Source: Actinomadura sp. BRA 177
Lineage (GTDB): Bacteria > Actinomycetota > Actinomycetes > Streptosporangiales > Streptosporangiaceae
NCBI RefSeq assembly: GCF_013372625.1
Contig: NZ_JABXFD010000290.1
Coordinates: forward strand, 1 to 48,707
DNA: 48,707 nucleotides
Direction of reading: 5' to 3'
In this document: positions 31,194 to 40,143 of the stretch, piece by piece
How positions within the stretch are numbered: the stretch's first letter is position 1
Layout of the letters: every line of letters starts with the position of its first letter
The notes under the pieces: model-generated
Told to the model about the DNA's origin: nothing
Seen by the model: the letters and a program-made list of their open reading frames with translations, nothing else
Database searches by the model: none
Made by a program: the position numbers and the translations under genes

Positions 31194-32468
31194 GTGGCTC
31201 TTGTCGTGCAGAAGTACGGTGGCTCCTCCGTCGCCGACGCCGAAGGCGTCAAGCGGGTCGCCCAGCGCATCGTCGCAACGAAGAAGGCGGGCAACGACGT
31301 GGTCGTCGTCGTCTCCGCCATGGGCGACACGACGGATGATCTCATCGATATGGCCAAGCAGGTCAGCCCCCTGCCGCCGGGCCGTGAGCTGGACATGCTG
31401 CTCACCGCCGGCGAGCGGATCTCCATGGCCCTGCTGGCCATGGCCATCGCGAACCTGGGCCACGAGGCCCGCTCGTTCACCGGCTCCCAGGCCGGTGTGA
31501 TCACCGACGGCTCGCATGGGAAAGCGAAGATCATCGATGTGACGCCGGGCCGGATCCGGACCGCGCTGGACGAGGGCTCGATCTGCATCGTGGCCGGCTT
31601 CCAGGGCGTCTCGCAGGGCACCAAGGACATCACCACGCTCGGCCGCGGCGGCTCCGACACCACCGCGGTGGCGCTGGCCGCCGCGCTGGACGGCGACGTC
31701 TGCGAGATCTACTCCGACGTCGACGGGGTCTTCACCGCCGACCCGCGCATCGTGCCCGCCGCGCACAAGATCCCGAAGATCTCCTACGAGGAGATGCTGG
31801 AGATGGCGGCGAACGGCGCGAAGATCCTGCACCTGCGCTGCGTGGAGTACGCGCGCCGCTACAACATCCCGATCCATGTGCGGTCCTCGTTCAGTCAGAA
31901 GGAGGGCACGTGGGTCGTCGACAGCAGCGAGATCGAAGGACACGACATGGAGCAGGCGATCATCTCCGGCGTCGCGCACGACCGGAGCGAGGCCAAGATC
32001 ACCGTGGTGGGGGTGCCCGACAAGGTCGGTGAGGCCGCCGCGATCTTCACGGTGCTGTCCGACGCCGAGATCAACATCGACATGATCGTGCAGAACGTGT
32101 CGGCGGCGTCCACCGGACGGACCGACATCTCGTTCACGCTGCCGTCCACCGACGGGCAGACCGCGCTCACCGCGCTGAACAAGCTGAAGGGCCGCATCGG
32201 CTTCGAGTCGCTGCGCTACGACGACCGGATCGGCAAGGTGTCGCTGATCGGCGCCGGCATGCGCTCGCACCCGGGCGTCACGGCCAAGCTGTTCGGCGCG
32301 ATCGCCGAGGCCGGGGTGAACATCGAGATGATCTCCACCTCGGAGATCCGGATCTCGGTCGTCGTCGCCCAGGACGACGTCGACACCTCGGTCGCCGCCG
32401 CCCACCACGCCTTCGACCTCGACTCCGACCAGGTCGAGGCCGTCGTCTACGGCGGCACCGGCCGCTGA
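31194..32468 (+). CDS. lysC: Aspartate kinase, alpha with internal beta subunit
   Basis: A 424-residue enzyme that phosphorylates aspartate, the first step to lysine, threonine, methionine and diaminopimelate. The kinase domain starts [20 protein letters not shown] and includes [16 protein letters not shown]. Two ACT domains from about residue 265 bind the feedback inhibitor. GTG 31194 follows GAGGAG. As in Corynebacterium, an internal start exists: ATG 31947 ([12 protein letters not shown]) with GAAGGA at 31934 would make a 173-residue regulatory beta subunit. The usual partner asd does not follow here. Confidence 0.93.
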   Translation: MALVVQKYGGSSVADAEGVKRVAQRIVATKKAGNDVVVVVSAMGDTTDDLIDMAKQVSPLPPGRELDMLLTAGERISMALLAMAIANLGHEARSFTGSQAGVITDGSHGKAKIIDVTPGRIRTALDEGSICIVAGFQGVSQGTKDITTLGRGGSDTTAVALAAALDGDVCEIYSDVDGVFTADPRIVPAAHKIPKISYEEMLEMAANGAKILHLRCVEYARRYNIPIHVRSSFSQKEGTWVVDSSEIEGHDMEQAIISGVAHDRSEAKITVVGVPDKVGEAAAIFTVLSDAEINIDMIVQNVSAASTGRTDISFTLPSTDGQTALTALNKLKGRIGFESLRYDDRIGKVSLIGAGMRSHPGVTAKLFGAIAEAGVNIEMISTSEIRISVVVAQDDVDTSVAAAHHAFDLDSDQVEAVVYGGTGR

Positions 32469-32474
32469 TTCCGC

Positions 32475-32515
32475 GCGAAAGGCCGCGCCGCCCCTGGGCC
32501 GGCGCGGCCTTTCGC
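32475..32515 (+). terminator. Terminator of the aspartate kinase gene
   Basis: GCGAAAGGCCGCGCCG pairs perfectly with CGGCGCGGCCTTTCGC over a 9-base loop, six bases past the stop codon. The 16-bp stem is the strongest simple hairpin in the window and separates lysC from the TetR gene. Confidence 0.85.
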
Positions 32516-32645
32516 GTCCGCCTCGACGGCACGCCGCGCGCGAGGGGGTTTCGGCTCCGCTCCGTGCACGGCGTCGTCTCATGACGTCCCCTGCCGGGTC
32601 CGCCGGATGAGCGGGACGTCGCATGCGGGCTTTATCGTGGCATGC

Positions 32646-33314
32646 GTGACCGAGACGAAGGCCGTGAAGTCCGAGCAGACGCGGGCCGCGATCGTCCAGA
32701 CGGCGCTGCGCCTGTTCCGGGAGCGCGGATACGAGGCGACGACGATGCGGGCGATCGCCAAGGAGGCGGGCGTCTCGGTCGGCAACGCCTACTACTACTT
32801 CGGCTCCAAGGAAGAGCTGATCCAGGCCTACTACGACGAGCTGCAGGACGAGCACGTCGCCGCCTGCCGGGCCGTCCTCGACACCGAGCGGGAGTTCGCG
32901 GCGCGGCTGCTCGGCGTGCTGAAGGCCCGGGTCGACACGATGGTCCCGTACCACGAGTTCGCCGGGAAGTTCTTCAAGTTCGCCGCCGAGCCGACCAGCC
33001 CGCTCAACCCGTTCAGCGCCGAGTCCGGCCCGGCCCGCGACTCGGCGGTCGCGATCTACCGCGACGTCGTCGAGGGCTCCGACCTGAAGATCGACAAGGA
33101 GTTCCGGGCGGAGCTGCCCGAACTGCTGTGGATCTACTCGATGGGCATCGTCCTGTACTGGGTGCACGACAGCTCGCCGGGCTGCCGCAAGACGTACCTG
33201 CTGGTCGAGCGGACGGTCCCGCTGGTCAACCGCATGGTGTCGATGTCGCGCCTGCCGGGCTTCAAGTCGGTGACGCGGGAGCTGGTCGGCATCATCCGCG
33301 AAGTCCGCGCCTGA
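32646..33314 (+). CDS. TetR-family regulator
   Basis: A 222-residue repressor-type protein. Residues 8-55 are the TetR HTH (AAIVQTALRLFRERGYEATT, MRAIAKEAGVSVGNAYYYFG). The C-terminal ligand domain begins KEELIQAYYDELQDEH. GTG 32646 is preferred; ATG 32607 in the same frame would add 13 unconserved residues. No Shine-Dalgarno is clear, so translation may be leaderless. Target genes are not evident; the next gene is convergent. Confidence 0.85.
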   Translation: MTETKAVKSEQTRAAIVQTALRLFRERGYEATTMRAIAKEAGVSVGNAYYYFGSKEELIQAYYDELQDEHVAACRAVLDTEREFAARLLGVLKARVDTMVPYHEFAGKFFKFAAEPTSPLNPFSAESGPARDSAVAIYRDVVEGSDLKIDKEFRAELPELLWIYSMGIVLYWVHDSSPGCRKTYLLVERTVPLVNRMVSMSRLPGFKSVTRELVGIIREVRA

Positions 33315-33326
33315 CCCGCCGGACGC

Positions 33327-34193
33327 TCAGCGGAAGGTGAGGTCCCAATGGTCCTTTTCGCGGGCGAAGACGGTGCCGTCCGGTGAACGGTAGAGGCGGG
33401 CGCCGTCACTGCGGACGCCGGTGGACGGATAGCGCTTGATCGCGGCGTCCACGCACCGCCCGGGCGCGATGTCGAGTTTGTAGCCGTTCGAGTGGCTGTA
33501 GGTGCCGGACGCGTGGCCGCGCTCGGTGCCGCCCGTGACGGTGATCTTGCAGCCGCTCGACTTCGCGAAGCCGATCAGCCCCTTGACCGTCCCCCACCGG
33601 ACGCCCTCGAACGAGGTGCAGGTCCGGACCGTCCGGTCGGAGCAGCCGCCGGTCGACCGCCACCGGATGCCGCTGCCGCGCAGCGCCGACTCGGCGAACC
33701 GCTGCTCAAGCCGCAGCGACTCGGGCAACGCCGCAACGCCCTCTGCGGACACCAAGGTCGCGTCCTCGTCCGCCGTCGGAGGACGGCTTGGTGACGCCGC
33801 CGCGTCGGCCGGGACCTGCTGATGCGCAGGCGTGGCGGTCCCGCCTGGCGGTGCGGTCGGCGGTTTCGCGACAAAGGGGGCGTTGCTCGTTGGCGTAAGG
33901 GAGGCCGGTGGCCGCTGCTCTGCCGGGGTGGGCGGCGCCACATCGCGCGGAAACGCGCTCTTGCTTGGCGTGATGGCGGCTGATCGGTGGGGCGTCGGGG
34001 CGGCCGCCAGACGGGCGTTTCCGCTGGTCGGAGGCCGTTGGCGTGCCGGAGCGGCGGAGGCGGGGAGTGGGGTGAGGAGCGTGGTGGCGAGGGTCAGGGC
34101 CGTTACCAGGGCCGTCAGGCGGACGGCCGGGCCCGGTTTTCGCTCCGCGCAGGCGTGCCGGACGCGTGCATGGGCGTGCCGAAGGCGTGTCAT
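33327..34193 (-). CDS. Secreted M15-like peptidase domain protein
   Basis: A 288-residue exported protein. A long basic N-region and hydrophobic core (AVRLTALVTALTLATTLLTP, then ASA-AP) form a signal peptide. Residues 45-145 are a proline/alanine-rich linker. The C-terminal 120 residues have the D,D-peptidase/M15-like metal site: GHASGTYSHSNGYKLDI with His and Asp, and DHWDL with the last His. It probably trims peptidoglycan or binds cell-wall peptides. It is convergent with the TetR gene. Confidence 0.75.
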   Translation of the reverse strand: MTRLRHAHARVRHACAERKPGPAVRLTALVTALTLATTLLTPLPASAAPARQRPPTSGNARLAAAPTPHRSAAITPSKSAFPRDVAPPTPAEQRPPASLTPTSNAPFVAKPPTAPPGGTATPAHQQVPADAAASPSRPPTADEDATLVSAEGVAALPESLRLEQRFAESALRGSGIRWRSTGGCSDRTVRTCTSFEGVRWGTVKGLIGFAKSSGCKITVTGGTERGHASGTYSHSNGYKLDIAPGRCVDAAIKRYPSTGVRSDGARLYRSPDGTVFAREKDHWDLTFR

Positions 34194-34332
34194 GTCGTCC
34201 CCCCGATCGGTGATCTTCGATTACCGGGGGGTGTGGCGGCCGCGGTTGATCATCGGCCGACGCGGGGATGCCCGGGCGGCGATCCGGTAAACCCGGGGGA
34301 CGGGCGGCGGCCCCGCCCGTCCCCCGGAAAGA

Positions 34333-36096
34333 TCACGCCATACCGAGATGCTTGCGGGCGAAGTTCATTTCCGCGGCCATCTGCGTGATTCGCTCCTCGA
34401 CGACCAGGGAGCCGTGGCCCGCGTCGTACCGGTACACCTCGTGCGGAAGGCCCAGCTCAGCGAGCCGGCCGAGGTAGTTGTCGATCTGCCGGATGGGGCA
34501 GCGCGGGTCGTTCTCCCCGGCCAGGACCAGCACCGGCGCCTTGACCTGGGACACGTAGGTGATCGGGGATGATTCGCGGTACCGGTCCGGGACCTCGTCC
34601 GGTGAGCCGCCGAACAGGGAGCGGTCGAACGCCTGCAGCCCCTCCATTTCGTCCTCGTATGCGGCGACATAGTCGGCGACGGGGACGGCGGCGACCGCGA
34701 CGCTCCAGTCGTCCGGCTGCGTGCCGATGCCGAGCAGGGTGAGGAAGCCGCCCCACGAGCCGCCCGTCAGCACGAGCCGGGACGGGTCGGCGAGGCCCGA
34801 CTCGACGGCCCAGTCGCGGACGGCCTTGATGTCCTCCAGTTCGGTCAGCCCGACGCGGCCCTCGATGGCGTCCCGCCATTCCGAGCCGTATCCGGTGGAG
34901 CCCCGGTAGTTGACGCGGACGACCGCGAACCCGTGGTCGACCCAGGCGGCGGCCGTCGCCACGAACGAGTCGTCGTCCTGCGCGGTCGGTCCGCCGTGGA
35001 TGTCGAAGACGGCCGGGTAGGGACGGTCGCCGTCCGGCTTGCTGACCAATGCGTGGATTCGTCCACCGGGGCCGTCCACCCACACGTCCTCGACCGGGAC
35101 GGACGGCGGCGCGGAAGGGCCGGGCGGGGTGAGGACGACCTCGCCGGACGTGGACCGGATCACCGGCGGCTCGGCGGCGGACGACCACGAGAACTCGACC
35201 GTCCCGTCCGGTCGGACGTCGGCGCCGCCGATCACTCCGCGCGGTGTGTCGATCCTGGTGAGGGCCCCGGAACCCAGGTCGTACCGGTAAAGCTCGTCGC
35301 GCGCCTCGTGGGAGTGGGAGACCAGCAGCGCCGTCCCGTCCGGGTACCAGCCGGCGCCGATCTCGCCGGGCAGGTCGAGGACGATCTCGTGCTCGGTCCC
35401 GGCGACCGGATCCCAGATGAGCATCTCCTCCCGGCCGCGCCGCTCATGGTTGACGAGCAGCCGCGAATCACCATCGACCGGGGCGAATCCAGCGCCGTAG
35501 ACGCCCTTGCCAGGGCCGTCCCACAGATCAGCGACCGTGGAGCCGTCAGGACGCAGAACGCGTAGCGCCATGTGCCGGCTGTCGCCGTGCTCACTGTGGC
35601 CTATCGCGATGAGGGTTTCGTCGCGCGAGAGGGCGGCGATGTGCGCGTCCTCTGCATGGTGGTAGAGCACCTCAGGCTCAGACCCAGGGCGGCACAGGTG
35701 AATGGTGTTGCCCTGGTCGGTCGTCCGTCCGACGACGGCGAGACCACTGCGCCCTAGGGACAGCCCAGACGGATACGACGGCTCCAGCCCAGGAACGGCC
35801 GACTCGCTCTCCGTCCCATCGAAGGGGATGCGGTTCCAGACACCGAACTCGTCTCCGTCCGTGTCCGCGAACCACCACATCCATTCGCCGGACGGATCGA
35901 CGGTTCCCATCCACGTGCCGTTGGGACGATCGGTCATCTGCCGCTGTGCACCGGTTTCCCGGTCCCACGTGTAGATCTCCCACGTCCCGGTCACGTTCGA
36001 CCGGTAGATGCTGCGGTTCGGGGCGTCACGCGCCCATCGGGGCAGGCTCATCCGGGCGGCCCGGAAACGCGCCTTCCAGCGCTCGTCGTCGACCAT
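34333..36096 (-). CDS. S9-family prolyl oligopeptidase-like peptidase
   Basis: A 587-residue cytosolic peptidase. An N-terminal beta-propeller (WEIYTWDRETGAQRQMTDRP and similar repeats to about residue 330) caps a C-terminal alpha/beta hydrolase. The catalytic triad is Ser in GGSWGGFLTL, Asp in GENDPRCP and His in DAGHGSLV. The family cleaves short peptides, often acyl-peptides or after proline. ATG 36096 gives a normal family length; a longer upstream frame is antisense to the MerR gene. Confidence 0.88.
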   Translation of the reverse strand: MVDDERWKARFRAARMSLPRWARDAPNRSIYRSNVTGTWEIYTWDRETGAQRQMTDRPNGTWMGTVDPSGEWMWWFADTDGDEFGVWNRIPFDGTESESAVPGLEPSYPSGLSLGRSGLAVVGRTTDQGNTIHLCRPGSEPEVLYHHAEDAHIAALSRDETLIAIGHSEHGDSRHMALRVLRPDGSTVADLWDGPGKGVYGAGFAPVDGDSRLLVNHERRGREEMLIWDPVAGTEHEIVLDLPGEIGAGWYPDGTALLVSHSHEARDELYRYDLGSGALTRIDTPRGVIGGADVRPDGTVEFSWSSAAEPPVIRSTSGEVVLTPPGPSAPPSVPVEDVWVDGPGGRIHALVSKPDGDRPYPAVFDIHGGPTAQDDDSFVATAAAWVDHGFAVVRVNYRGSTGYGSEWRDAIEGRVGLTELEDIKAVRDWAVESGLADPSRLVLTGGSWGGFLTLLGIGTQPDDWSVAVAAVPVADYVAAYEDEMEGLQAFDRSLFGGSPDEVPDRYRESSPITYVSQVKAPVLVLAGENDPRCPIRQIDNYLGRLAELGLPHEVYRYDAGHGSLVVEERITQMAAEMNFARKHLGMA

Positions 36097-36125
36097 GCCC
36101 CCAGTATCCCGGCCGCAGGGCGTGC

Positions 36126-36890
36126 TCAGGGGGAGGTCAGGCGGCCGAGGAGCTGGTCGATGGCGGCCCGGACCTGGCGGTCCATGGCGCGCGCGAAGCC
36201 CGCCTCGACCGTGACCTGCGCGCCGGGGCGCAGCCGGGCGAGGGTCTCGGTGAGTTCGCCCAGGTCCTGGTCGTCGATGCGCGCGACGACGTGCGTGGTG
36301 ATCAGCCGGACGAACATGGCGGCGAGGTCGTCCATGCTGCGCTGGAGCTCCTGCCCGGCCGACAGCACCGCGTCCAGCGGCACCCCGGCGCGGACGAGCG
36401 TCACCGTCGCGTCCAGCTGGCGGCGGCTCCAGTGGGTGACGCGGTCGCCGTCGATCTCGATGTGGCCGAGCTCGACGGCCCGCTTCACGGACTCGGGATC
36501 GACCTCGCCGGGGAACAGCGCCGCCAGCTCGTCCAGCGTCATGGTCACCGGGATCTCGTCCGACCACGGCGCCGTCACCGCCTTCTCGACCCCGAGGACG
36601 GCGCCGATGTCGCGGCCCTGCTCCCACGCCGACAGCAGTTCCCGGATGCCCTCCAGGGTGTGCCCGCGTTCGAGCAGGTTCCCGATCATGCGGAGGCGGG
36701 CGAGGTGGTCCTCGGAGTACAGGCCGATGCGCCCGACGCGGCGGGGCGGCGGCAGCAGCTTGCGCTCCTGGTAGTAGCGCAGCGTCCGCACGGGGACGCC
36801 GGCCGCCGAGGCGAGTTCGCCGATGCGGTACTCGCGGCCACCGCCGCCGGGACGGTCCTCCGTCGGCTCTTCGCTCACGGGCGCCAGCAT
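36126..36890 (-). CDS. MerR-family regulator
   Basis: A 254-residue regulator. The MerR winged helix (YRIGELASAAGVPVRTLRYY, QERKLLPPPRRVGRIGLYSE) is followed by a dimerisation helix and a large C-terminal region (DELAALFPGEVDPESVKRAV, LDATVTLVRAGVPLDAVLSA) that is shared with the MerR protein at 40144. No metal-binding Cys is seen. The start is ATG 36890 or GTG 36878. Effector and targets are unknown. Confidence 0.82.
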   Translation of the reverse strand: MLAPVSEEPTEDRPGGGGREYRIGELASAAGVPVRTLRYYQERKLLPPPRRVGRIGLYSEDHLARLRMIGNLLERGHTLEGIRELLSAWEQGRDIGAVLGVEKAVTAPWSDEIPVTMTLDELAALFPGEVDPESVKRAVELGHIEIDGDRVTHWSRRQLDATVTLVRAGVPLDAVLSAGQELQRSMDDLAAMFVRLITTHVVARIDDQDLGELTETLARLRPGAQVTVEAGFARAMDRQVRAAIDQLLGRLTSP

Positions 36891-36994
36891 AGTTCGCGGC
36901 CGGACGCGGTCAGGTCCTTTGCCGTCCGGCAACGGAACGGGATCGGGGCCGGGGACGTCTGACGTGCGTTGCCGTCCGAAGAGAAGGGCCCCTC

Positions 36995-37228
36995 ATGTCC
37001 AAGACCCGTCCCGTCGCGCTCGCGCTGACCGTCCTGGTCACCGCGTTCGGGTTGACCGCGTGCGGTCAGGACAGGTGGTGCGAGCACGACGCGACCGACA
37101 CCAAGGTCAGCGACAGCTACTGCAAAAAAGGCACGCCCGGGTACGAGTGGGAGACGGACGGCCACAAGACCAAGCACAAGAAGACGAAGCACAGCAAGAC
37201 CAATCACAAGACCAAGTCGCACCACTGA
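36995..37228 (+). CDS. Small lipoprotein with Lys/His-rich tail
   Basis: A 77-residue protein. The signal peptide ends in the lipobox LTAC (MSKTRPVALALTVLVTAFG, then LTACG), so Cys23 should be lipidated. The mature part has two Cys (RWCEHD, SYCKKG) and ends in a basic tail of HKTK-like repeats (KTKHKKTKHSKTNHKTKSHH). The tail could bind polyanions or metal. The gene is divergent from the MerR gene. No family is recognised. Confidence 0.75.
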   Translation: MSKTRPVALALTVLVTAFGLTACGQDRWCEHDATDTKVSDSYCKKGTPGYEWETDGHKTKHKKTKHSKTNHKTKSHH

Positions 37229-37231
37229 CGG

Positions 37232-37378
37232 CTATGGAGCCCGCCGGGCGGTCCTGATCCGGCGTTGCCGGCGCCGGCGCTTCTCGTCGGCGGCCTGGGC
37301 CGCCGCCTCGGTGGCGAGCAGGTCGCGGAGCGAACGGGGAAGGATGTCCTCGCGCCGGTCGATGAACGGTGAACGCAT
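37232..37378 (-). CDS. Small hypothetical protein
   Basis: A 48-residue reading frame (SPFIDRREDILPRSLRDLLA, then an alanine-rich helix and an arginine-rich C-terminus). ATG 37378 lies 12 bases after the stop of the upstream 90-residue gene and has AAAGGGG ahead of it. The spacing and codon pattern suggest a two-gene operon. It is convergent with the lipoprotein gene. Confidence 0.55.
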   Translation of the reverse strand: MRSPFIDRREDILPRSLRDLLATEAAAQAADEKRRRRQRRIRTARRAP

Positions 37379-37390
37379 TGGATTCCCCTT

Positions 37391-37663
37391 TCAGGCGGCT
37401 GGTTCCAGGTCGGGATACGCCTCGGACACGGTGCTGAGCGCCCAGCGCATGCGGGCGCTGTAGATCTCGGGATGGTCCCCCGCCTCCTGCGCGACGAGGG
37501 CGAGGCAGACGGAGCGGTCTCCGCCGCAGGCGCCGATCCGGTTGTCGATCGCCGCGCGCACCTGCTCGGTGGACGGACGGTCGGACTCCTGCAGCCCGCT
37601 GCAGAACAGGATCTCGGCCAGATCGGAGGTCGTCATCGAGGTCCGGGTCGCCGTGTTCGACAT
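37391..37663 (-). CDS. Conserved actinobacterial small protein
   Basis: A 90-residue helical protein (TTSDLAEILFCSGLQESDRP, VCLALVAQEAGDHPEIYSAR, MRWALSTV). I recall the pattern LQxSDxPT...GDHPE...RMRWA as widespread in Streptomyces and relatives, without known function. ATG 37645 (MTTSDLAE) is an alternative start that would match shorter homologues. It heads a two-gene operon. Confidence 0.65.
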   Translation of the reverse strand: MSNTATRTSMTTSDLAEILFCSGLQESDRPSTEQVRAAIDNRIGACGGDRSVCLALVAQEAGDHPEIYSARMRWALSTVSEAYPDLEPAA

Positions 37664-37755
37664 CGCGTGCCTTCTTCCTGCGGAGGGGCCTCGTTCCCCT
37701 GCTGCCAGATACGACTCTGCACGCCGGGCGAAGTAACCGCCATACGGGAAAACCC

Positions 37756-38724
37756 CTAAACCCCGTGGAGTAATCCCCCATACGGCGGGTTCCGGTCGGC
37801 GAACCCGTCCGTGAACCCGTCCGTGAACCCGTCCGTGAACCCGTCCGTGAACCCGTCCGTGAGCGCCGTCCGGAACGCGCGCACCGCCGGGTGCTCACCC
37901 CCGCCCCGGCGGGACGCGGTGAACAGGCGGCGGACCCGGTCCGCCGCCGGCAGCCGGACGACCGGGACCGTCGGCGGATCCCCCGCCCACACGAGGCCGG
38001 GCAGCAGCGCGGCGGCGTGGCCCCGCTCCACCAGCCGCAGGTGGAGCAGCAGATCGGTGGACTCGAACCGCACGTCCGGCTCGAACCCGGCCGCCCGGCA
38101 CAGCCTCGTCGCCCACTGCCGTGACGCCGTCCCCACCGGCTCCATGACCCACGGGACGCCGGCCAAACCACTCAGGCCCGCGTCCGGTACGCCGCCGGGG
38201 AGCGCCAGCCGGATCTCGTCCTCGCCGAGCTCCGCGTACTCGACGCCCGCCGGGCGCGGCCCCGGCTCCCCCGGATACTCCTCGGTGATGACCAGGTCGA
38301 AGTCCCGCGCGAGCAGGGCGGGCAGCGCGCTCTCCGGCTCCCGCTGGGTGATCTCGACGCGCAGCCGCGGGTGGGCGTCGCGGAGCAGGCTGAGCGCGTC
38401 CGGGACGAGCGCGAGCGCGGCGGTCTGGAACGCGGCGACCCGCAGCACCCCCGTGATGCCCCTGAGGGACGCGCGGAGCTCGGCCTCCGCGCGTTCGAGC
38501 CGCTCCAGGACCGCCTCGGTGTGCGCGACGAGGATCTCGGCCTGCGCCGTCAGCCGGACGCGGCGCCCGACCGGCTCCAGCAGCGGCACCCCGACCTCCT
38601 TCTCCAGGACGGACAGCTGCTGCGAGATCGACGACGGACTGTAGGAGAGGGCTTCGGCCACGGCGGCGAGCGTCCCGCGGTGCTTCAGCTCGCGCAGCAG
38701 GCGCAACCGGTGCAGATCCAGCAT
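37756..38724 (-). CDS. LysR-family regulator with repeat-bearing C-terminus
   Basis: A 322-residue regulator. The HTH is MLDLHRLRLLRELKHRGTLA and AEALSYSPSSISQQLSVLEK, followed by a periplasmic-binding-like effector domain (PDALSLLRDAHPRLRVEITQ). Near the end, five TDGF tetrapeptides are encoded by a perfect 12-bp tandem repeat. ATG 38724 starts the conserved HTH. It is divergent, 87 bases apart, from the ammonia-lyase gene, its probable target by the usual LysR arrangement. Confidence 0.88.
   Translation of the reverse strand: MLDLHRLRLLRELKHRGTLAAVAEALSYSPSSISQQLSVLEKEVGVPLLEPVGRRVRLTAQAEILVAHTEAVLERLERAEAELRASLRGITGVLRVAAFQTAALALVPDALSLLRDAHPRLRVEITQREPESALPALLARDFDLVITEEYPGEPGPRPAGVEYAELGEDEIRLALPGGVPDAGLSGLAGVPWVMEPVGTASRQWATRLCRAAGFEPDVRFESTDLLLHLRLVERGHAAALLPGLVWAGDPPTVPVVRLPAADRVRRLFTASRRGGGEHPAVRAFRTALTDGFTDGFTDGFTDGFTDGFADRNPPYGGLLHGV
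37801..37860. repeat. 12-bp perfect tandem repeat, five copies
   Basis: Five identical copies of GAACCCGTCCGT. On the minus strand they are in frame and encode repeated DGFT near the C-terminus of the LysR protein. Perfect identity suggests recent slippage; because the unit is a multiple of three, copy changes keep the frame. Confidence 0.95.
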
Positions 38725-38811
38725 GCTCGTCCAATCATTGGCTGAGCTGACGGTTATCGCTCGGAAACATTCGCTGGACCGACTATAGCCCGCTACGGAA
38801 ACGTATCTCCC

Positions 38812-39900
38812 ATGGTCAACGCCCCCGCCCGCTGGTTCAGCCGCCCGGCCGCCCGCGCCTGGACGTGCCCGCCCGCGCCGCCCGACGTCCCCGCTTTCCA
38901 CCGGACGCTCCCCGGATACGCCCCGACGCCGCTCGTCGAACTGCCGCCGCTCGCCGCCGAACTGGGCGTCGAGCGGGTCTTCGTAAAGGACGAGTCGTCC
39001 CGTCTCGGACTCCCCGCCTTCAAGATCCTCGGCGCCTCGTGGGGGATCTACCGGGCACTCTGTGACAAGTACCGGCTATCGGACGTCCCGCTGTCGCGGC
39101 TGCGCGCCGAACTGGGCCCGGTGCGGCTGATCACGGCGACGGACGGCAACCACGGCCGCGCGGTCGCCGCGATGGCCCGGCTCCTGGACCTGGCGGCCGA
39201 CGTCTACGTCCCGTACGGCGTCCACCCCGCCGCCATGGCCGCGATCAAGGCGGAGGGCGCCGCCCTGACCGAGGTCGCCGGCCCCTACGACGAAGCGGTG
39301 CGCGTTGCGGCGGACGTGGCGGCCGCCGACCCCTCGGCCCTCCTCGTCCAGGACACGGCCTGGCCCGGCTACGAACGCGTCCCGCAGTGGATCGTCGAGG
39401 GCTACTCCACGCTCTTCACCGAAATCGACGAACAAGTAGCCGCGGCCGGCGCCGCCCCTGTCGGCATGGTGGCCGTCCCAGTAGGCGTGGGTTCGTTGGC
39501 CCAGGCAGCCGTGACCCACTACAGGTCAGGCTCGTCCAAACCGACCATTCTCGCCGTGGAACCCGATGCCGCCCCCTGCATACTGGCGAGCCTCCACCAA
39601 GACAAGCCACTGACCGTCGGGACGGGGCCGACCACCATGGCGGGCCTCAACTGTGCCACCCCGTCCACCCTCGCCTGGCCCGTCCTACGCTCCGGCCTGG
39701 ACGCGGCCGTAGCAGTGACCGACACCGACGCAGCCCAGGCAGCGCAGGACCTATCCGCGCTAGGTGTCTCGTCAGGCCCGTGCGGCGCGGCCTCCCTGGC
39801 GGGAACCCGCACCGCCCTAACTCAACGGCCCGCCGCCCACATCAACACGATCGTGCTACTGAACACAGAAGGCCAAGCCGCCAACCCATCCCTCCCCTGA
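38812..39900 (+). CDS. Diaminopropionate ammonia-lyase-like PLP enzyme
   Basis: A 362-residue fold-type II PLP enzyme. The N-terminal FHRTLPGYAPTPLVELPPLA and KDESSRLGLPAFKILGASWG are characteristic of diaminopropionate ammonia-lyase; Lys71 should hold PLP. Other conserved parts are TATDGNHGRAVA and VGVGSLAQA (phosphate loop), and SSGPCGAA. The reaction would turn 2,3-diaminopropionate into pyruvate and ammonia; threonine or serine dehydratase activity is an alternative. It is divergent from the LysR gene. Confidence 0.82.
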   Translation: MVNAPARWFSRPAARAWTCPPAPPDVPAFHRTLPGYAPTPLVELPPLAAELGVERVFVKDESSRLGLPAFKILGASWGIYRALCDKYRLSDVPLSRLRAELGPVRLITATDGNHGRAVAAMARLLDLAADVYVPYGVHPAAMAAIKAEGAALTEVAGPYDEAVRVAADVAAADPSALLVQDTAWPGYERVPQWIVEGYSTLFTEIDEQVAAAGAAPVGMVAVPVGVGSLAQAAVTHYRSGSSKPTILAVEPDAAPCILASLHQDKPLTVGTGPTTMAGLNCATPSTLAWPVLRSGLDAAVAVTDTDAAQAAQDLSALGVSSGPCGAASLAGTRTALTQRPAAHINTIVLLNTEGQAANPSLP

Positions 39901-40143
39901 CCCACGCCTGCCCGACCACACAGGCCCGCAGAGGCCAGGCGGCCAACCTGTGCGTCCCTGATGTGCACCGGGTTTCCGTCGCCTCGTGGGGGATTGCGCG
40001 GTCGGCTGCGGTGGGTGGGGCGGGCTGGAGCAATTGGTGGGGTGTCTGTCGTTGAGTGGGGTGGTCGGGCACGCCCGTATAAGGGTTCGTACGGCCGTGC
40101 CGGGGCGTGTGATTCTTACAGTGGTGATTGGCAGGGTGGCGGG

